Below are positions 41,904 to 53,470 of a DNA stretch of 64,000 bases, one piece after another. The notes beneath the pieces are model-generated. The model had not been told where the DNA came from. It saw nothing but the letters and a program-made list of their open reading frames with translations, and did no database searches. Origin of the DNA: Solea solea (lineage: Eukaryota > Chordata > Actinopteri > Pleuronectiformes > Soleidae). The stretch covers positions 744,001 through 808,000 of the forward strand of contig NC_081154.1 of the NCBI RefSeq assembly GCF_958295425.1. The letters are read 5' to 3'. The translations under genes were made by a program, and so were the position numbers. Every line of letters begins with the position of its first letter. Position 1 is the first letter of the stretch.

Positions 41904-42030
41904 CCATTATCTCTCTGTGCTTCTATCTTGATCTCCTCCTCCTCCTCCTCCTCCTCCTCCTCTTCCCCTCTTAATGACAGTCAGCAGAGCTGATAGGCAG
42001 ATATATTTAAACTGGCGGTGGCAGGGGAGG

Positions 42031-42061
<31 letters not shown>

Positions 42062-42445
42062 CATCAGCTCCAGCCTCCAGGATCCAGCAGGCCTGGTCTG
42101 AGCTCAGGAGCAGGCGTGGTTTAGAGGAAAACCCTTGCTTTGCTTTGTTGGCTCCTCCCCGCTCAGAGCTTACCCCCGTGTGCTGCCTCTGACTCTGCTC
42201 AGAGCTTCCTCAGCTTCATGGGACCAACGCTTCACACTCACTGACTCAGAGAGGACAGACAGACGGAGAGAAGAAGAAGAAGAAGAAGAAGCTGCTGCTT
42301 TTTGAGTTCTCCCCCCGCACAGCTGAGTTGATGAGGCGGCTCCATCTCGTCTCAGGAGGCGCCCCCGTGGAGAGACGCTCCCCAGTGGCTTTAATTTGAC
42401 CCGTGTGTGACTCGTACGTGGGAACTGTAACAACTGTGAAGCATT
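41904..42445 (+). promoter_or_regulatory. myocd: Putative myocd promoter and 5'UTR
   Basis: The composition rises to GC-rich over this interval, directly 5' of the myocardin start codon. Visible elements are a (CTC)n tract (41932-41962), a GATA site TGATAG (41991-41996) and an adjacent ATATATTTAA at 42001-42010. The last could serve as a TATA box; read in reverse it matches a MEF2 site (YTAWWWWTAR) at nine of ten positions. Two purine GAA tracts follow (42028-42060, 42270-42291). If transcription starts about 30 bp after the TATA-like element, the 5'UTR would be about 400 nt. GATA and MEF2 factors are known cardiac regulators. Their use here, and the exact start site, are inference. Confidence 0.45.
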
Positions 42446-42500
42446 ATGACTCTTCTGGGCTCTGAGCACTCCATACTGATACGAAGCAAGTTCAGATCAG
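42446..42500 (+). CDS. myocd: Myocardin, first coding exon (residues 1-18)
   Basis: Encodes MTLLGSEHSILIRSKFRS plus one base of codon 19, then a GTAAGA donor (42501). This N-terminus is diagnostic of the long (cardiac) form of myocardin, whose human counterpart differs by a single Ser/Leu-type substitution in what I recall. In mammals this peptide, together with the next exon, forms the motif through which long myocardin contacts MEF2; myocardin also activates CArG-box genes through SRF in the nucleus of heart and smooth muscle. The start is fixed by an in-frame TGA at 42437-42439, three codons upstream, and an A at -3. Exon 2 lies 6.6 kb downstream in matching phase 1. The rest of the protein (RPEL 2-3, basic, SAP, coiled coil, activation domain) is outside the window. 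Confidence 0.93.
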
Positions 42501-43479
42501 GTAAGACCAGATCTCCTCATCTGCACACAAACACACAAACACACAAACACACAAACACACAAACACACGCAGGGTTCTCGTCTGCCAACGCGTGGCACTT
42601 GGTCGCCGCTCCTCTGTGGGTGCAGCAGTGACAGGTGTGCGTGATGTACGGCCTGAAATCCTCCCCTCCTGGGGGCTTTGAAGCCATCAACGTGGCGATG
42701 GATTTACAGCCACACGTGAACTTTGACGTCCATCGCCTCCTTCTTCTCCTCCTCATGGGGTCTTTATTTCAGGGCGGGGGGGGGGGGGGGGCAGCAGGTT
42801 CCTGCACTTGTTCTCATGCTGAGGGAAGCCTCCAATGTTCTTGCAACCGTCACCAGCAGATACAGATAAAGGCTTGGGGGGTGTGGAGGTCAGAGGTTAT
42901 CTGTGCACGGCTGAAGTGGAAGCAGCAGTTTGTTGTGTGTGTACCTGCAGGCACATCACGGGAGCAGGGAGGGTTTTAACACCGAGCAGCTGTTTCTCAG
43001 GACGCCGGGTTGTTCTGGATGTTGAAGATTCTTCCGTCAAACCTTCCTCAGATTCATGTTGACAGTGTGTCCAGTGAGAGTTGTCTGCCCAACACTGCCA
43101 CCTCCCTGAGGAGAACGTTACTGAACGCCTGTCTCTTCTCTGTCCCTCTCTGTGAATCCTGTCAAACTCTCGTCTCTCTCTCTGAGTCGCTCCTCGTCTC
43201 TATATTTGCATTCCACGAATGCTCCAGGAGCAAATTATTCTTTTCCTTACAAATGTTTAGAGCATAATCAGCGGGGCGGGAAATGATGCCCAAGAAACCC
43301 CCACCACCACCACCCCGGGGAGCATGGAGAGGGTGGAGGAGTTTCTTCTCCACAATCACACAAGTCAACAAAATCACTTTGTGAGGCATTAATGTCAGCG
43401 AGGAAATCATTTAAAACTCTTAAAAATCTCCTTCTCACACACCGTTCCAAACCTTCTCTCTCCAGTAAAAGACTCACCT

Positions 43480-43985
43480 CATAAAATGCATGTCTATGAA
43501 CTCTTATTTCACTGTGTGGCAGAACTTTTTCCTGAACTTTTGCAAACCACTTACTCTCCTGCACCAAATCCCATTAAGAAAACCATTGATTTAACACCAC
43601 AGCACACGGGGACGTGTTGATCCACTTCTGCCTCCATCGGGAAATTAAAAAGGTGTTTTTGTGATTTCTGTGCTTGAAATAGTTTGTTTTGATTTACTGA
43701 AGTGACATAAAGTGAGCAGGTGAGGCAGACCTGCAGCAGACCTGCAGCAGACCTGCAGCAGACCTGCAGCAGACCTGCAGCAGACCTGCAGCAGACCTGC
43801 AGCAGACCTGCAGCAGACCTGCAGCAGACCTGCAGCAGACCTGCAGCAGACCTGCAGCAGACCTGCAGCAGACCTGCAGCAGACCTGCAGCAGACCTGCA
43901 GCCTTGGTGTCCCTGTGAGCTAAAAACACTGGTTTTCTCTATGGGGTTTGGTGTGGAAGAGTGAAGCAATTTACAAATAGAAACA
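43480..43985. mobile_element. Palindromic MITE family, copy 6 (intronic)
   Basis: Left CTGCACCAAATCCCATTAAGAAAA (about 43559-43582) is inverted at right GGTTTTCTCTATGGGGTTTGGTG (43932-43954). The GAGGCAG motif in the centre, which reads GAGGCAGCAGTAGACCAGCAG-like in sister copies, is replaced by the 11-bp minisatellite. Confidence 0.75.
43726..43901. repeat. 11-bp minisatellite (CAGACCTGCAG), 16 copies
   Basis: Exactly 16 x 11 bp of apparently perfect units, each with a PstI site CTGCAG. It starts immediately after TGAGG of the host MITE, where other family members have GGCAGCAGTAGACCAGCAGC, so the unit probably arose from that segment. Open frames with an 11-residue period on both strands are artefacts. 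Confidence 0.95.
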
Positions 43986-44461
43986 GACAAGTGATTTTCA
44001 TGTTTTCATTGGGGGGGTGCAGTTGGACCAGCAGGGGGTGCACACAGGTCACACACACTTAAGACACTTAGTTTGACGTGTTTCTTGACGTGTTTAATGT
44101 AGCACAGATGTAGAGATACGCGTCTCTTCATCGCCGCAGTGAAGTTCATCGTCACGTTCCGACGTCTTATTAATGTGACGACCCGCGTGACTCGTTTGAG
44201 GTTGAATGTATGAGCGCATGAGTGAAATATTGTGCGTAAGTGAAGTGAAGTCGGTGGAGCCTGTAAATCTGTAAATCTCCTCGTGATAAAAGCTGATGAC
44301 ACGGGAGGAGGTGGACGACGCTCTGCTTGTTCAGGATTTACAGTTTTCTTTAAGCTGCAGCAGCAGGTTACTCAGGTTACAGCCTGTGAAAATAAATGAA
44401 ATAAAAAATGAAAAAAAACAGGCTGGAGCTACAGAATCACAGCCATGGGAACTGTTGTTGT

Positions 44462-44492
<31 letters not shown>

Positions 44493-46159
44493 TCATGGTT
44501 GTAGTTAAAAGGCAGCAAAGATAAGGATCTGACTTTATAAGTGCTCCCCTCAGACCCCTCGTCCCGTGTTTTGTGAAATGTGACCGGGTTCTCGTGGTGA
44601 TTTGATTAACAGCTCTGTAACTGCACTGCAAAAATGTTACATAACGGCGGCCGACAAGGTGTGAAACGCACACCCTCAGATTACCTGTTTTTATTATTAT
44701 TATTGTTAATTTAAGGGATAGGGACGATAAAGTACAAATAATATAACACCAAACCTTTAAGAAATGATCTTCAAATCAATATTTCTGTAATAATGTGTCT
44801 ATATTTTGAGTCGTATGTGAGATGTGAGAGTGACGATACGCTGCAAATAAACATACCCACTGTTTCTGATCTGTATTAAATGATACAAGGATATTTACGT
44901 GTGTTAGAAACGATGAAATTGACAAGAAATATGGTAAAAATGCTGCTATAATACAAGTAATTAGGCTTAAATGTTAAAGTGTAATTTTGTCGATTCCATG
45001 CATTTTTTATCAATATTTGTCTCATTTATTCACTAAATGCAACTGCATTATTTTTCTATGTCATTCTGCTTTTCACACGTCATACGTGTGTGAAATAAGA
45101 AAAACTGAACATTTTGACTTAAAGAGATAAAGAAATCATTTTAAAGCGGCTAGAATGTGATTTATCAGTATAATTTAAGTTTTCTTCTTGGTTCGCCACT
45201 GGATCTTTGACGACGTGTTAATAATCTGTTGTGAAGTTTATGACGTGTTTTACTGAGATGCTGAAATCAGGCTGATTAATCAGTCATCAGGACACTTAGT
45301 CGGTGATTATTAATTCAAATTAGCTTTGTTTTTTACTGTGACGCAGCAGAAACGACCACTGAGGCAGTTTCACTGGTGTCGGAGTGAATTCTGATGATTT
45401 AAGTGACATTTAATGAGTTAAAACTCAACTGATTTGAAGAGTTTGACACCAGATAAATTCAACTGACATAAATAAGTCGCATAATGTGAGTTTATACACT
45501 TTTAAGTTGAATTTTTTTTCTTAAAATAAACCTCAAATACACTGTTTAGTGTTATGTGTCACAAACACATATTCCTGCGATTCATGTTCAGCGACGCCGT
45601 TAAAATTAGCCTCTTTTTTTTTTTTAGTTTTATTGTGTTTCCTTCTCTTGTGAACGTGTGACAGTAAATCAAAGGACAACCACACTGGCCTTGTGTAATC
45701 AATCTGAACAATCTGAACTCATCGCTAACTTTATTGACTCCATAAATCTGGACAAACGTGTTACATGTGTGCGTTTTAGAAAAGAAACAGTTTCAAACAA
45801 ACGTCTGTGTTTTTAAAAATAGCGAGAGGAGCGGAGTTTTCAGTGATGTGAAACCAGAAAACAGAGCAGTGGAAATCTGCAGGGTTAAAGTTCAATTCAA
45901 TTCAATTTTGTCTTTTGATAAATAAAAGTGTCTTCAGTGTTAAAGCCGGGGTTTGTCGTCCAACCAGGCTGCTGTAGATGAGCAGATATGATCATTAGTG
46001 TCTGTATTGGTTCAATATTGGTAAAAATCAGATATGGGAAAACTGTAAAAACTGACAAAATACAGGTGACATGTTGTTGGTTATGTGACCAGGATGTAAG
46101 TGATGACAATGTATATGTTTTTTTTACATATATATATATATATATATTTCTATGTGTAC

Positions 46160-46292
46160 ATCCATCCATCCATTATCTACCGCTTTATCCTCCTGCTGTT
46201 CACCCTGGACAGTTCGCCAGTCCATCGCACGGCCAGAGACAAACAACCATTCACTCTCACATTCACATTCAATGGTCAATTTAGAGTGACCT
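46160..46292 (+). repeat. Teleost interspersed repeat, 5' part
   Basis: CATCCATCCATCCATTATCTACCGCT then CCCTGGACAGTTCGCCAGTC then ATGGTCAATTTAGAGTGACC. Same family as 14533-14725. An (AT)n tract precedes it (46128-46149). Confidence 0.7.
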
Positions 46293-46559
46293 AGTTCTAT
46301 GTGTACATATTTGACGTATTTTTAACGTGAACACAATCCGAATTTGTTTCTTCTTCTTTGGTTGTCTCCTCCAAATGTCAAAGATTCATTAAAAAAACAC
46401 TTGAATTGTTAAAAAAAATTACTCAAAGAACATTAAAGTGACTTAAAAATGTGCTTAAATATCAAAGCTAACAGTTGCTAGCACTTGTCATCCAGTCTTT
46501 AGTCCCCTTTCATCTGACAGCATAGTAAATTTCTTTTTGCGTTACCGTTTACTCGCAGA

Positions 46560-48310
46560 TTTTACAAGTTGCTACTTGCTACGGTATCGATACTTATTCA
46601 CAAGTAAAATCGTAATACTTTAATAATCATGATTTTATCACGTATTAGAAAAAAATGTGGATAAGATACCGATAAATATAGGTGTCAGTATTTATCGATA
46701 CTTATTCACAATCAAAATTGGAATACTTTATTACTCATGTTAATTAAGATTTTAAAGATACAGATACGACAGCGATAAGTAGCGATACTTATAAGTATCG
46801 ATAATTGATTCTTACTCACATTCATGATCGGAATACATCTTTAATCACGATTTTATCATGAATTGCAAAAAAAAAAAAAAACAGTAAGGCTGCGTATAAT
46901 TTGAATATAATAGATACTGATACGATACCTGATAATTGATTCTTTTCACTTACAAAATCGGAATATTTAATCACAATTTTATCATGAATTGCAAAAACAA
47001 GAAAAAAAAAAAGTAGGGCTGCATGAAATTTGAATTTTAAAGAAACTGATACGATACCGTTAAGTATCGATACTAAGTATCGGTATTTATCATTGTTGTT
47101 CACAATCAGAAATACATCAACAAAAATCAGTAGGATTTCATAGAACTGGAAAATAACAATACAAATCTTGCAAATATCGTAAATCTCAAATATATCAGTG
47201 TTTTTTAATTCCTTTAACTTCTTTTTTCCACGACAACAACAAAGAAAACTAAAAATCTACGTATCATAAACCTGTTTGTGGTCGCGTGATCGTTCCAAAC
47301 GTTTCTTCGACGTTTGGAGTCTGTGGCGTTTTCTCTCTCGCGCGACCAGAAGGTCACGACCTCTCCACTGTAAACCGAAGCAGATGTCAGATGAAGGGAG
47401 GCGAGCAGCGCTTACATAATCTCTCTCTCTCTCTCTCTCTCTGTGGTTACGTTAAAAGCCTCAGCTGCGTGAACATAAACCGTGAACCTGAGCTCAGACA
47501 GTGAACAGTGAGCGGTGAACAGTGAGTAATTAAAGGCCTCGACGTCGCAGAAGCGCTGTTCAGATAACAGTGGAGGAAAAGAGGCACAGACACAGGACGA
47601 CCGACAGACGCGGGGGGGGACACACACACACACACAATGTTTATGACCCACACTCCCACCTACACACACACACGCACGCACACAGACACACACGCGCGCC
47701 GCCTGTGGACCACACACTGGCGAGGAGAGCAGATCTGTTTAAAAGTCAGGAGCTGTGTTTATCGTCCTCTACATCCTGCTCACAGAAATATTTGTGAGCA
47801 AGCAGGGTTTTTTTTCTTCTTCTTCTTCTACATGTTCTATATTTATTGTATGATGACTGCGGACACATGTAACATGTAGCATGTGCTGCAAAAAAAAAAC
47901 ACAAAGTAGGACTGGCTCGATACTGATACAATACTGATACCTATAAGTATTGATACTTATCGATACTTATATTCACAGTCAGAAGCAGAATACTGGGTAT
48001 AATTTGGAGTTTGACAGTACCAATATAGTACTAATACTTATTGATATTCTGATATTCTTCTGATCATGGTTTTATTAGATATTCTGGTAAGAAAAACACC
48101 TATATAGGATACTGATACCGATAAGTACCGATACTTATCGCATTGGTACTTCATCGATTCGCATCGATACTTATTCACAATCAGATGCAGAATATTAGAA
48201 TAATTCATTATTTTTTATATTCATTAATCCTTGATTTTGCCATATATTGAAATATAAACCACTCAGTAGTGCTAGATATAATTTGAATTTAAAGTTTCTT
48301 TACTTATTGA
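46560..48310. repeat. Degenerate GATAC-rich repeats in two blocks
   Basis: Many imperfect copies of GATACCGATAAGTATCGATA and CTTATTCACAATCAGAAT at about 46580-47110 and 47915-48310, separated by about 800 bp with CT and CA tracts. The motif is self-complementary (TATCGATA), so the blocks can fold. Individual units are too diverged for a firm period. Confidence 0.65.
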
Positions 48311-49074
48311 TACTTATTTAGAATCAGAATGGCTGAGTTTTATAAATTATTATGACCCCTTTAATTCTATGATTTAAAAACACAATTCCTCTACACTGAG
48401 TCTGCTTTTCTTCTACTGATTTAATCTGCTTTAATCTTTACTGGGCTCTTCACAATGTTTTAAAGAAGTTCCCTACATTTATTTATTTATTTATTTTCTT
48501 GCTGCTATTCCTGATCTGCACCAAAACACCAGAGCAACTTTGAGCCTCAAATCCAAGACCAACATCTAACACTTGTTTACCAGGAAGAGAGGAGAGTAAA
48601 CAAGGGTCAAGTTCCAGTGAAGCATTTAATCTAGTCGTGGTAAATTTCCATTTTTGACATAATTGTGTCCCGCCTGTCGGCCCTTGACAGTTGTTTTGAC
48701 GGGCCACTAGGGGAAGCTGCATCTTCCCAGTTGTTCCAGAACCTTCCAAAAAGGAAAATGTCTTTGTTTGTCCCCCAAATGTAAGGTTAAGGGATTTCAT
48801 TGTGATTTTAAGGACATTTATTCACAGTCATATTGGTCAGGATGACGGTGGTTGTTGATTTATTCAGTTAAGTCAAGTAAAAACAACAACAAATACTCTT
48901 GTGAAACAGCATTTACAGTAAAGTGGGTTGAATTCTCAGTCTCTCCTCATGCTGTTTTTTTCCTCTGTCCCTCTCCTGTCTCTCACCTCACCTGTCCCCT
49001 GTCTGTCTGTCCGCCTCTTTGTCTCCCTCTGTCTCATCTTTCCTCTCACTGTCTTCTCCTCCTTCCACCTTCAG

Positions 49075-49140
49075 TCCTGCAGTTAAGACTTCAGCAGAGG
49101 AGGACACGAGAGCAGCTGGCAGACCAAGGCATCATGCCTC
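49075..49140 (+). CDS. myocd: Myocardin, second coding exon (RPEL motif 1)
   Basis: A 66-bp exon, phase 1 at both ends, between CCACCTTCAG and GTGAGT. Joined to exon 1 it gives Val19 and then LQLRLQQRRTREQLADQGIMP, with one base of the following Pro codon. This is the start of the myocardin/MRTF homology region: the basic LQQRR stretch and the first RPEL repeat, which binds G-actin in MRTFs and only weakly in mammalian myocardin. The order MTLLGSEHS-...-KFRSVLQLRLQQRR separates myocardin from MRTF-A/B and from MAMSTR. The TREQL and GIMP residues are closer to MRTF than the mammalian TQEQL / GIIP that I recall. The remaining exons are to the right of the window. Confidence 0.93.
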
Positions 49141-49177
49141 GTGAGTAACGCCGACACTCCGACACTGAGCCGCCGCA

Positions 49178-49179
<2 letters not shown>

Positions 49180-49233
<54 letters not shown>
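49180..49233. repeat. (CA)27 microsatellite 40 bp after the exon 2 donor
   Basis: 54 bp of pure CA on the sense strand of the pre-mRNA. CA-rich intronic RNA is a known binding site class for hnRNP L, so the tract is placed where it could affect use of the exon 2 donor. Any effect is inference. Confidence 0.95.
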
Positions 49234-49236
<3 letters not shown>

Positions 49237-50494
49237 CCACGCCTCATTAAACATTCACACAAAACTCGACCAAGTTTTTACACCAAAAAAGAGAACATTC
49301 ATTCACATAAAGTCCCTTAAGTAGAGTTTAGCAACATAAGCTTTGATTTTGCGTTTAGTTTCAGGGCCCCCTAGTGGCCACAACATGAGAATTCCTCTTC
49401 TTTATACTCCATTTTTGGTCTCCACCATCTCCACAAGAAAATATCGGACTCTGTAGCTCCTGGATTCTCCACAGTTTTACGTCAATATGTAGTTTTTTTT
49501 ATGCTAAAAAGGAAATAAACTATGAGTTGAGTCACTGTTGGTGTAAAAATATTGAATAGAGGAGGTTTAAATGTACAAATAATATAATCAGCCACTGAGC
49601 AAACGTATGTGCACAAGATTTGTGCGATACTTTTGTACATAAACAATCCAGTACTTGGTTTTTTGTTTTGTTTTTGAACGTCCTCGTCCTGTTTCAGACG
49701 TGATCTTTGGCTTGGCTCGGTGCGTTTTTACGTCAAACGTCTTGGAGAGCAGCCGTGAGAAGCTGCTTCTTAACCTGAGTCGACTTGATTGACTCTGACA
49801 TGTTGTAGGAGAAGGGAACTAGTCAGTGATTGTCTGTTGAAACAATAAAATCTGCTGCTGGTTTAAGAAACAGGAGAAGAAGAAGGAGAAGGATCAGGAC
49901 GATGAGGAAGAATCAGCAGATTGTTTGGCTTTAAGCAGAAAGATGGAAACGTTCAGTGAAGCTTTTCCTTCGATTGTAAGTCTGTAAACGCCAGGATCGA
50001 TAGAAGAATAGTGTTGAATCTCATCTCGAGATCGTTCAATTTGTTTTTTTGCAGTGTAGAGAATTGTTTAAAATGCTGAAGGAACATGTGTACACAGCTG
50101 CTTGGTAGATCAGCCACTAGGAGGCGCTGTTTGTTTTTTCCTCTCCGAACTGACTTGTGATTGGTCAAAGTTTACTTGGTTTTCTTCAAGACTGAAAACA
50201 GAGTCTCGAGGCGGAGGAGTCCTGCCTTATATGACTTGATTTGAACAGTTATTTTTGTGGAATTATTGATCAATAGTGACGATAAAAGTTCATGCCTGTG
50301 GAAAAGACAAAATTAACATTTTTAGGTAAACAAATTGAAAATACTAACCATAAGTAAGTTGGTATAAGTTCGAAATTGTATAAAAATTTAAATCAATTTG
50401 GAATGTTTAGCCTTAGAATAGGCTTTTTTATGTACTTAAGGTAAGGGTCGTGCTTTAATGAAGTTTGCGATCTTGTTTAACTCAAAACATACTT

Positions 50495-50630
50495 CAGGCT
50501 TCCCACGGGTACTTGAAATCCTTTCTCTCAACTTTTCAAATACCAGAAATGCAACTTTTTTGATGAATTTGTTGACTTTAAAGCTGGAAAAGTCCTTGAA
50601 TTTAATGTCCACCAAGGTGTGGGAACCCTG
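50495..50630. mobile_element. Short MITE with CAGGCTTCCCAC / GTGGGAACCCTG ends
   Basis: A 136-bp element with imperfect terminal inverted repeats and GTCCTTGAATTTAATGTCCA near the right end. It is a shorter relative of 11605-11974. No convincing target-site duplication. Confidence 0.65.
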
Positions 50631-51959
50631 GTACTTATTGGTATCGGTGATCGGCCCAAGCATTCCTGATATATCGGCAAAAGAAAAAAGTCCAATACTG
50701 TTCTAACTGAAAGGCTACGTAGTATCTCCTGCTAAATCTTACACACTGCACCTTTAAACATGCTGTATAAATAAACTTTGACTCGTCTATAATGTCACGG
50801 ACGACATAGTGATGAGACCACACAGACCCCGTTCTCTTAAATCCTACGATTAATGTCCACACGTGTTCTGGACAGCAGGTCAAGGTCGGACGGTCGCGTC
50901 CGCAGCTGTGTCACGCTACCATGAAAATTCACCCAGAAACCCAGATCTTATCGATTTGTGACACTTTAAAGTCATTTTGGCAAACACTGGAGCAGTGAGT
51001 GATGCCAGTGTGTTAGTTGTTTTTGTGTGTGTGTGTCTCTGGAACAACAAACACGGTGACTTGGACGAGGACTTGGACGGCAGAGCACAGTGGGATTTTG
51101 TCCAATGATATCTCTGGCACCGTTTGCCATTTCACAGAGGCTCCAGCCTCCAGATAAACTGCTGGTAAGTGCGCGGGGGAACGGAATCCAGAGGCCCCAA
51201 CCAGGTTCCCTATCAGTTTCTGGGAGTCTGTCGCAGATAAGGCTGCAACGAGAAACACAATTGGCCACTGCGGTTTTTTAAAAAAGGAACTTTCAATTGG
51301 CTGTTTATCTCTCGATTGCAGGCGGGTGGCACAGATAGAGACAAAACGCTTGCGTTTGTTCGTACACACTTTTCTTACACTTGATGTCTTATCGCTCTGT
51401 CCTCGCTGGATCTTTTGGACCAGTCCTAGTCCTCATTTGTACCATTTTGGTCGCTTGGAGCTGAGTTACCAGTGGCAGTGGTTGAAATCTGAGAAATGGG
51501 ACACACCTGCAAGAGCATTTCTACAGAAGCAAATGTGACAAGACAATCTCTATTTACTTTCACTGGGGGAAAATTTTAAATTTTGTTATAATAATGGAGC
51601 TGAAATTACCAATTTTCTGAATTCTGGGCAAAATTATTTGACTTTTTGTGCATATTTTTTGGCCGTTTCTTTGATAATCTCATTATGATCCCTGAATAAT
51701 TTCCTTTGGCACCTCCCACATCCAAGAGGTGTGGCCAATGGGACGTCGATCAAAAATTGTATGGACCTACAACCAATCAGACCATGATCAGGATGACATA
51801 TGCAGAGCAACAGAAAGCGTGTCGACAATCGTTTCGTTTGACCTAAAATGGAACCAAAAAGTCAGTGGCCTATTTTGGACGTTTATGAAAGCTGCTATAC
51901 GTTAAACATACATTATGTACATATTGCTATTGGTAATTGGTCTAAATGTTTCTGATATG

Positions 51960-52060
51960 AACTGTAAAAACATGTGCATGTCTATTTTTGCTGCACACGC
52001 TAAAGCGATAACTAGCGCTATAGACATTTTTGTAGCATCAGACATGTGACCTGAAGCCTC
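51960..52060 (-). repeat. Dispersed repeat with GATAACTAGCGCTATAGACA core
   Basis: In reverse orientation it matches 4949-5012 (CTGATGCTACAAA, GTCTATAGCGCTAGTTATCG, CTTTAGC). It is followed at 52058-52075 by the palindrome GAAGCCTGAGGCTTC-like sequence. Confidence 0.55.
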
Positions 52061-52477
52061 AGGCTTCATTGTAGACATTTTTGTCCATATGTCCATCATT
52101 TTGGTGTTAGTGCATGTGGCAATAGATCAATAGAACAGTGTGGGAAAAAATTACAATACACTTGAGTCATTAAGGACAAAAATGTCAACTTCTAAAAACT
52201 GTCATAAAACATTACACATTAATATTTTTTTCAGGTTTTTTCTGCAAACATTTCTGAAACAACTTCAGCTCTGCTCGAAACTACCACACACAATCATTTT
52301 GAGGATATTAACCCTTTAAATGCCAGTTTGATGACTTGATGTCACTGTAATCCCACACAAAATTGATACAAACAAATGTTTGGTGTTTTGGATATGTCAA
52401 AGATTAGCCAAAAATATGTTATTATTATTATTATTTTGTGTAGCATCAGATTTTAAATTTGATCCCCAAATCCACAT

Positions 52478-52590
52478 GTTTTTGGACTGTGGGAGGAAAC
52501 AGAGAATACGGAAAAAACCCAGGCAGAAAGGTCCTTGTTCAGATCGGGTCGTGACCCCGGGTCTTGGGTCTTGCTAACCACTACGCTTGA
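52478..52590 (+). repeat. Teleost interspersed repeat, 3' part
   Basis: TTTTTGGACTGTGGGAGGAA then AAACCCAGGCAGAAAGGTCC and GTGACCCCGGGTC, the 3' portion of the 14533-type repeat. Confidence 0.6.
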
Positions 52591-52812
52591 GCTGCAATGT
52601 CCCACAAAATGAGATGTATTTTTCAGGCAGCGCGAGTCTCCGTCCTCAGAATTCCTTCAGCTCGTCCTCTATGTCTCTGTGTCTGTGGTTGTTGATGCTG
52701 CTGATGGACGCGGCGCAGGGTCTGTGTATATATTACCCTCAGAACATCTGGTGTTTATTAGAGCCTTCAAGAGTCCGACACAGGCCTCTCGGGCTCTGAC
52801 TGGCGTGTGGCC

Positions 52813-52814
<2 letters not shown>

Positions 52815-52850
<36 letters not shown>

Positions 52851-52985
52851 TCTAATATCTCCTCATAAAGATAATAGCTGCAGGTTTTACTGCACTTTTT
52901 TCCTCTTTCCTGCGTCGTTTCTTTTTCTTTCTTACCTGAAATCATGGAAACACAGAGGGGAAAGTTTCCTGTGTCACTGAACCAT

Positions 52986-53059
<74 letters not shown>
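52815..53059. repeat. (CA)17 and (TG)35 microsatellites
   Basis: CA at 52815-52848 and pure TG at 52990-53059, about 140 bp apart in inverted orientation. Confidence 0.93.
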
Positions 53060-53060
<1 letters not shown>

Positions 53061-53194
53061 TGAGTGAGTGTTTACAGAGTCCTGCGATGTTTTAAAATCC
53101 TGCAAATGTTTCAGTGTCTGAAATCTCGTGTGATCATGTGATCGCATTACGTTACTTTATGTTGAGTGAACCGCTGACTCATGACCTGTAAACA

Positions 53195-53470
53195 AATGCA
53201 GGCGATGTTGTCATGACGACGAGGACAGTGCACCTGTGTGGTTCCTCACATCTTCTTACCTTACCTGAGGAAGGAAGGAAGAAAGCACACTAGATCCACC
53301 TGTGCCTACTTCCCTAATTTCTACACTCCTAAAAATACATCCTTTCCTTACATCCTTCCCTTTTTTCAGCCCTTGTTTTCTTTCCTTTGTTAAACCATTT
53401 CCTTGTTCCTTTCTTTCTTTCTTTCTTAGACCATTCCCTCGCTCCTCTATTCCTTTCCTTCTATCCTTCC
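53195..53470. repeat. Duplicated pyrimidine-rich segment, copy 1
   Basis: GATGTTGTCATGACGACGAG, GGAAGGAAG, CTAGATCCACCTG and a long C/T-rich run match 54298-54590 in order. The pair lies about 1.1 kb apart. A (CCT)14-type tract (53620-53662) and (ATT)n (53909-53942) lie between. Confidence 0.8.

Larger units (their letters stand above)
42501..49074 (+). other. myocd: myocd intron 1 (phase 1, 6574 bp)
   Basis: GT donor GTAAGA at 42501. The acceptor has a long pyrimidine tract (about 48950-49070) ending CCACCTTCAG. It holds (ACACAAAC)n at 42524-42568, a G16 run at 42776-42791, a MITE with an 11-bp minisatellite at 43.5-44.0 kb, (CTG)9 at 44464-44491, degenerate GATAC repeats at 46.6-48.3 kb, and CA/CT tracts near 47.4-47.7 kb. 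44.9-45.9 kb is AT-rich and free of obvious repeats, with TGATTAATCAG-type homeodomain-like sites near 45273. The 114-residue frame at 42635-42979 spans the G-run and is not a convincing exon. Confidence 0.85.

Noticed and set aside
42635..42979. 114-residue frame just after myocd exon 1
   Set aside because: It runs through a G16 homopolymer in intron 1 and lacks similarity to myocardin. It is better explained as intron.
43645..43990. Frames with CRSAAGLLQV repeats
   Set aside because: Product of the 11-bp minisatellite, open in all frames on both strands.
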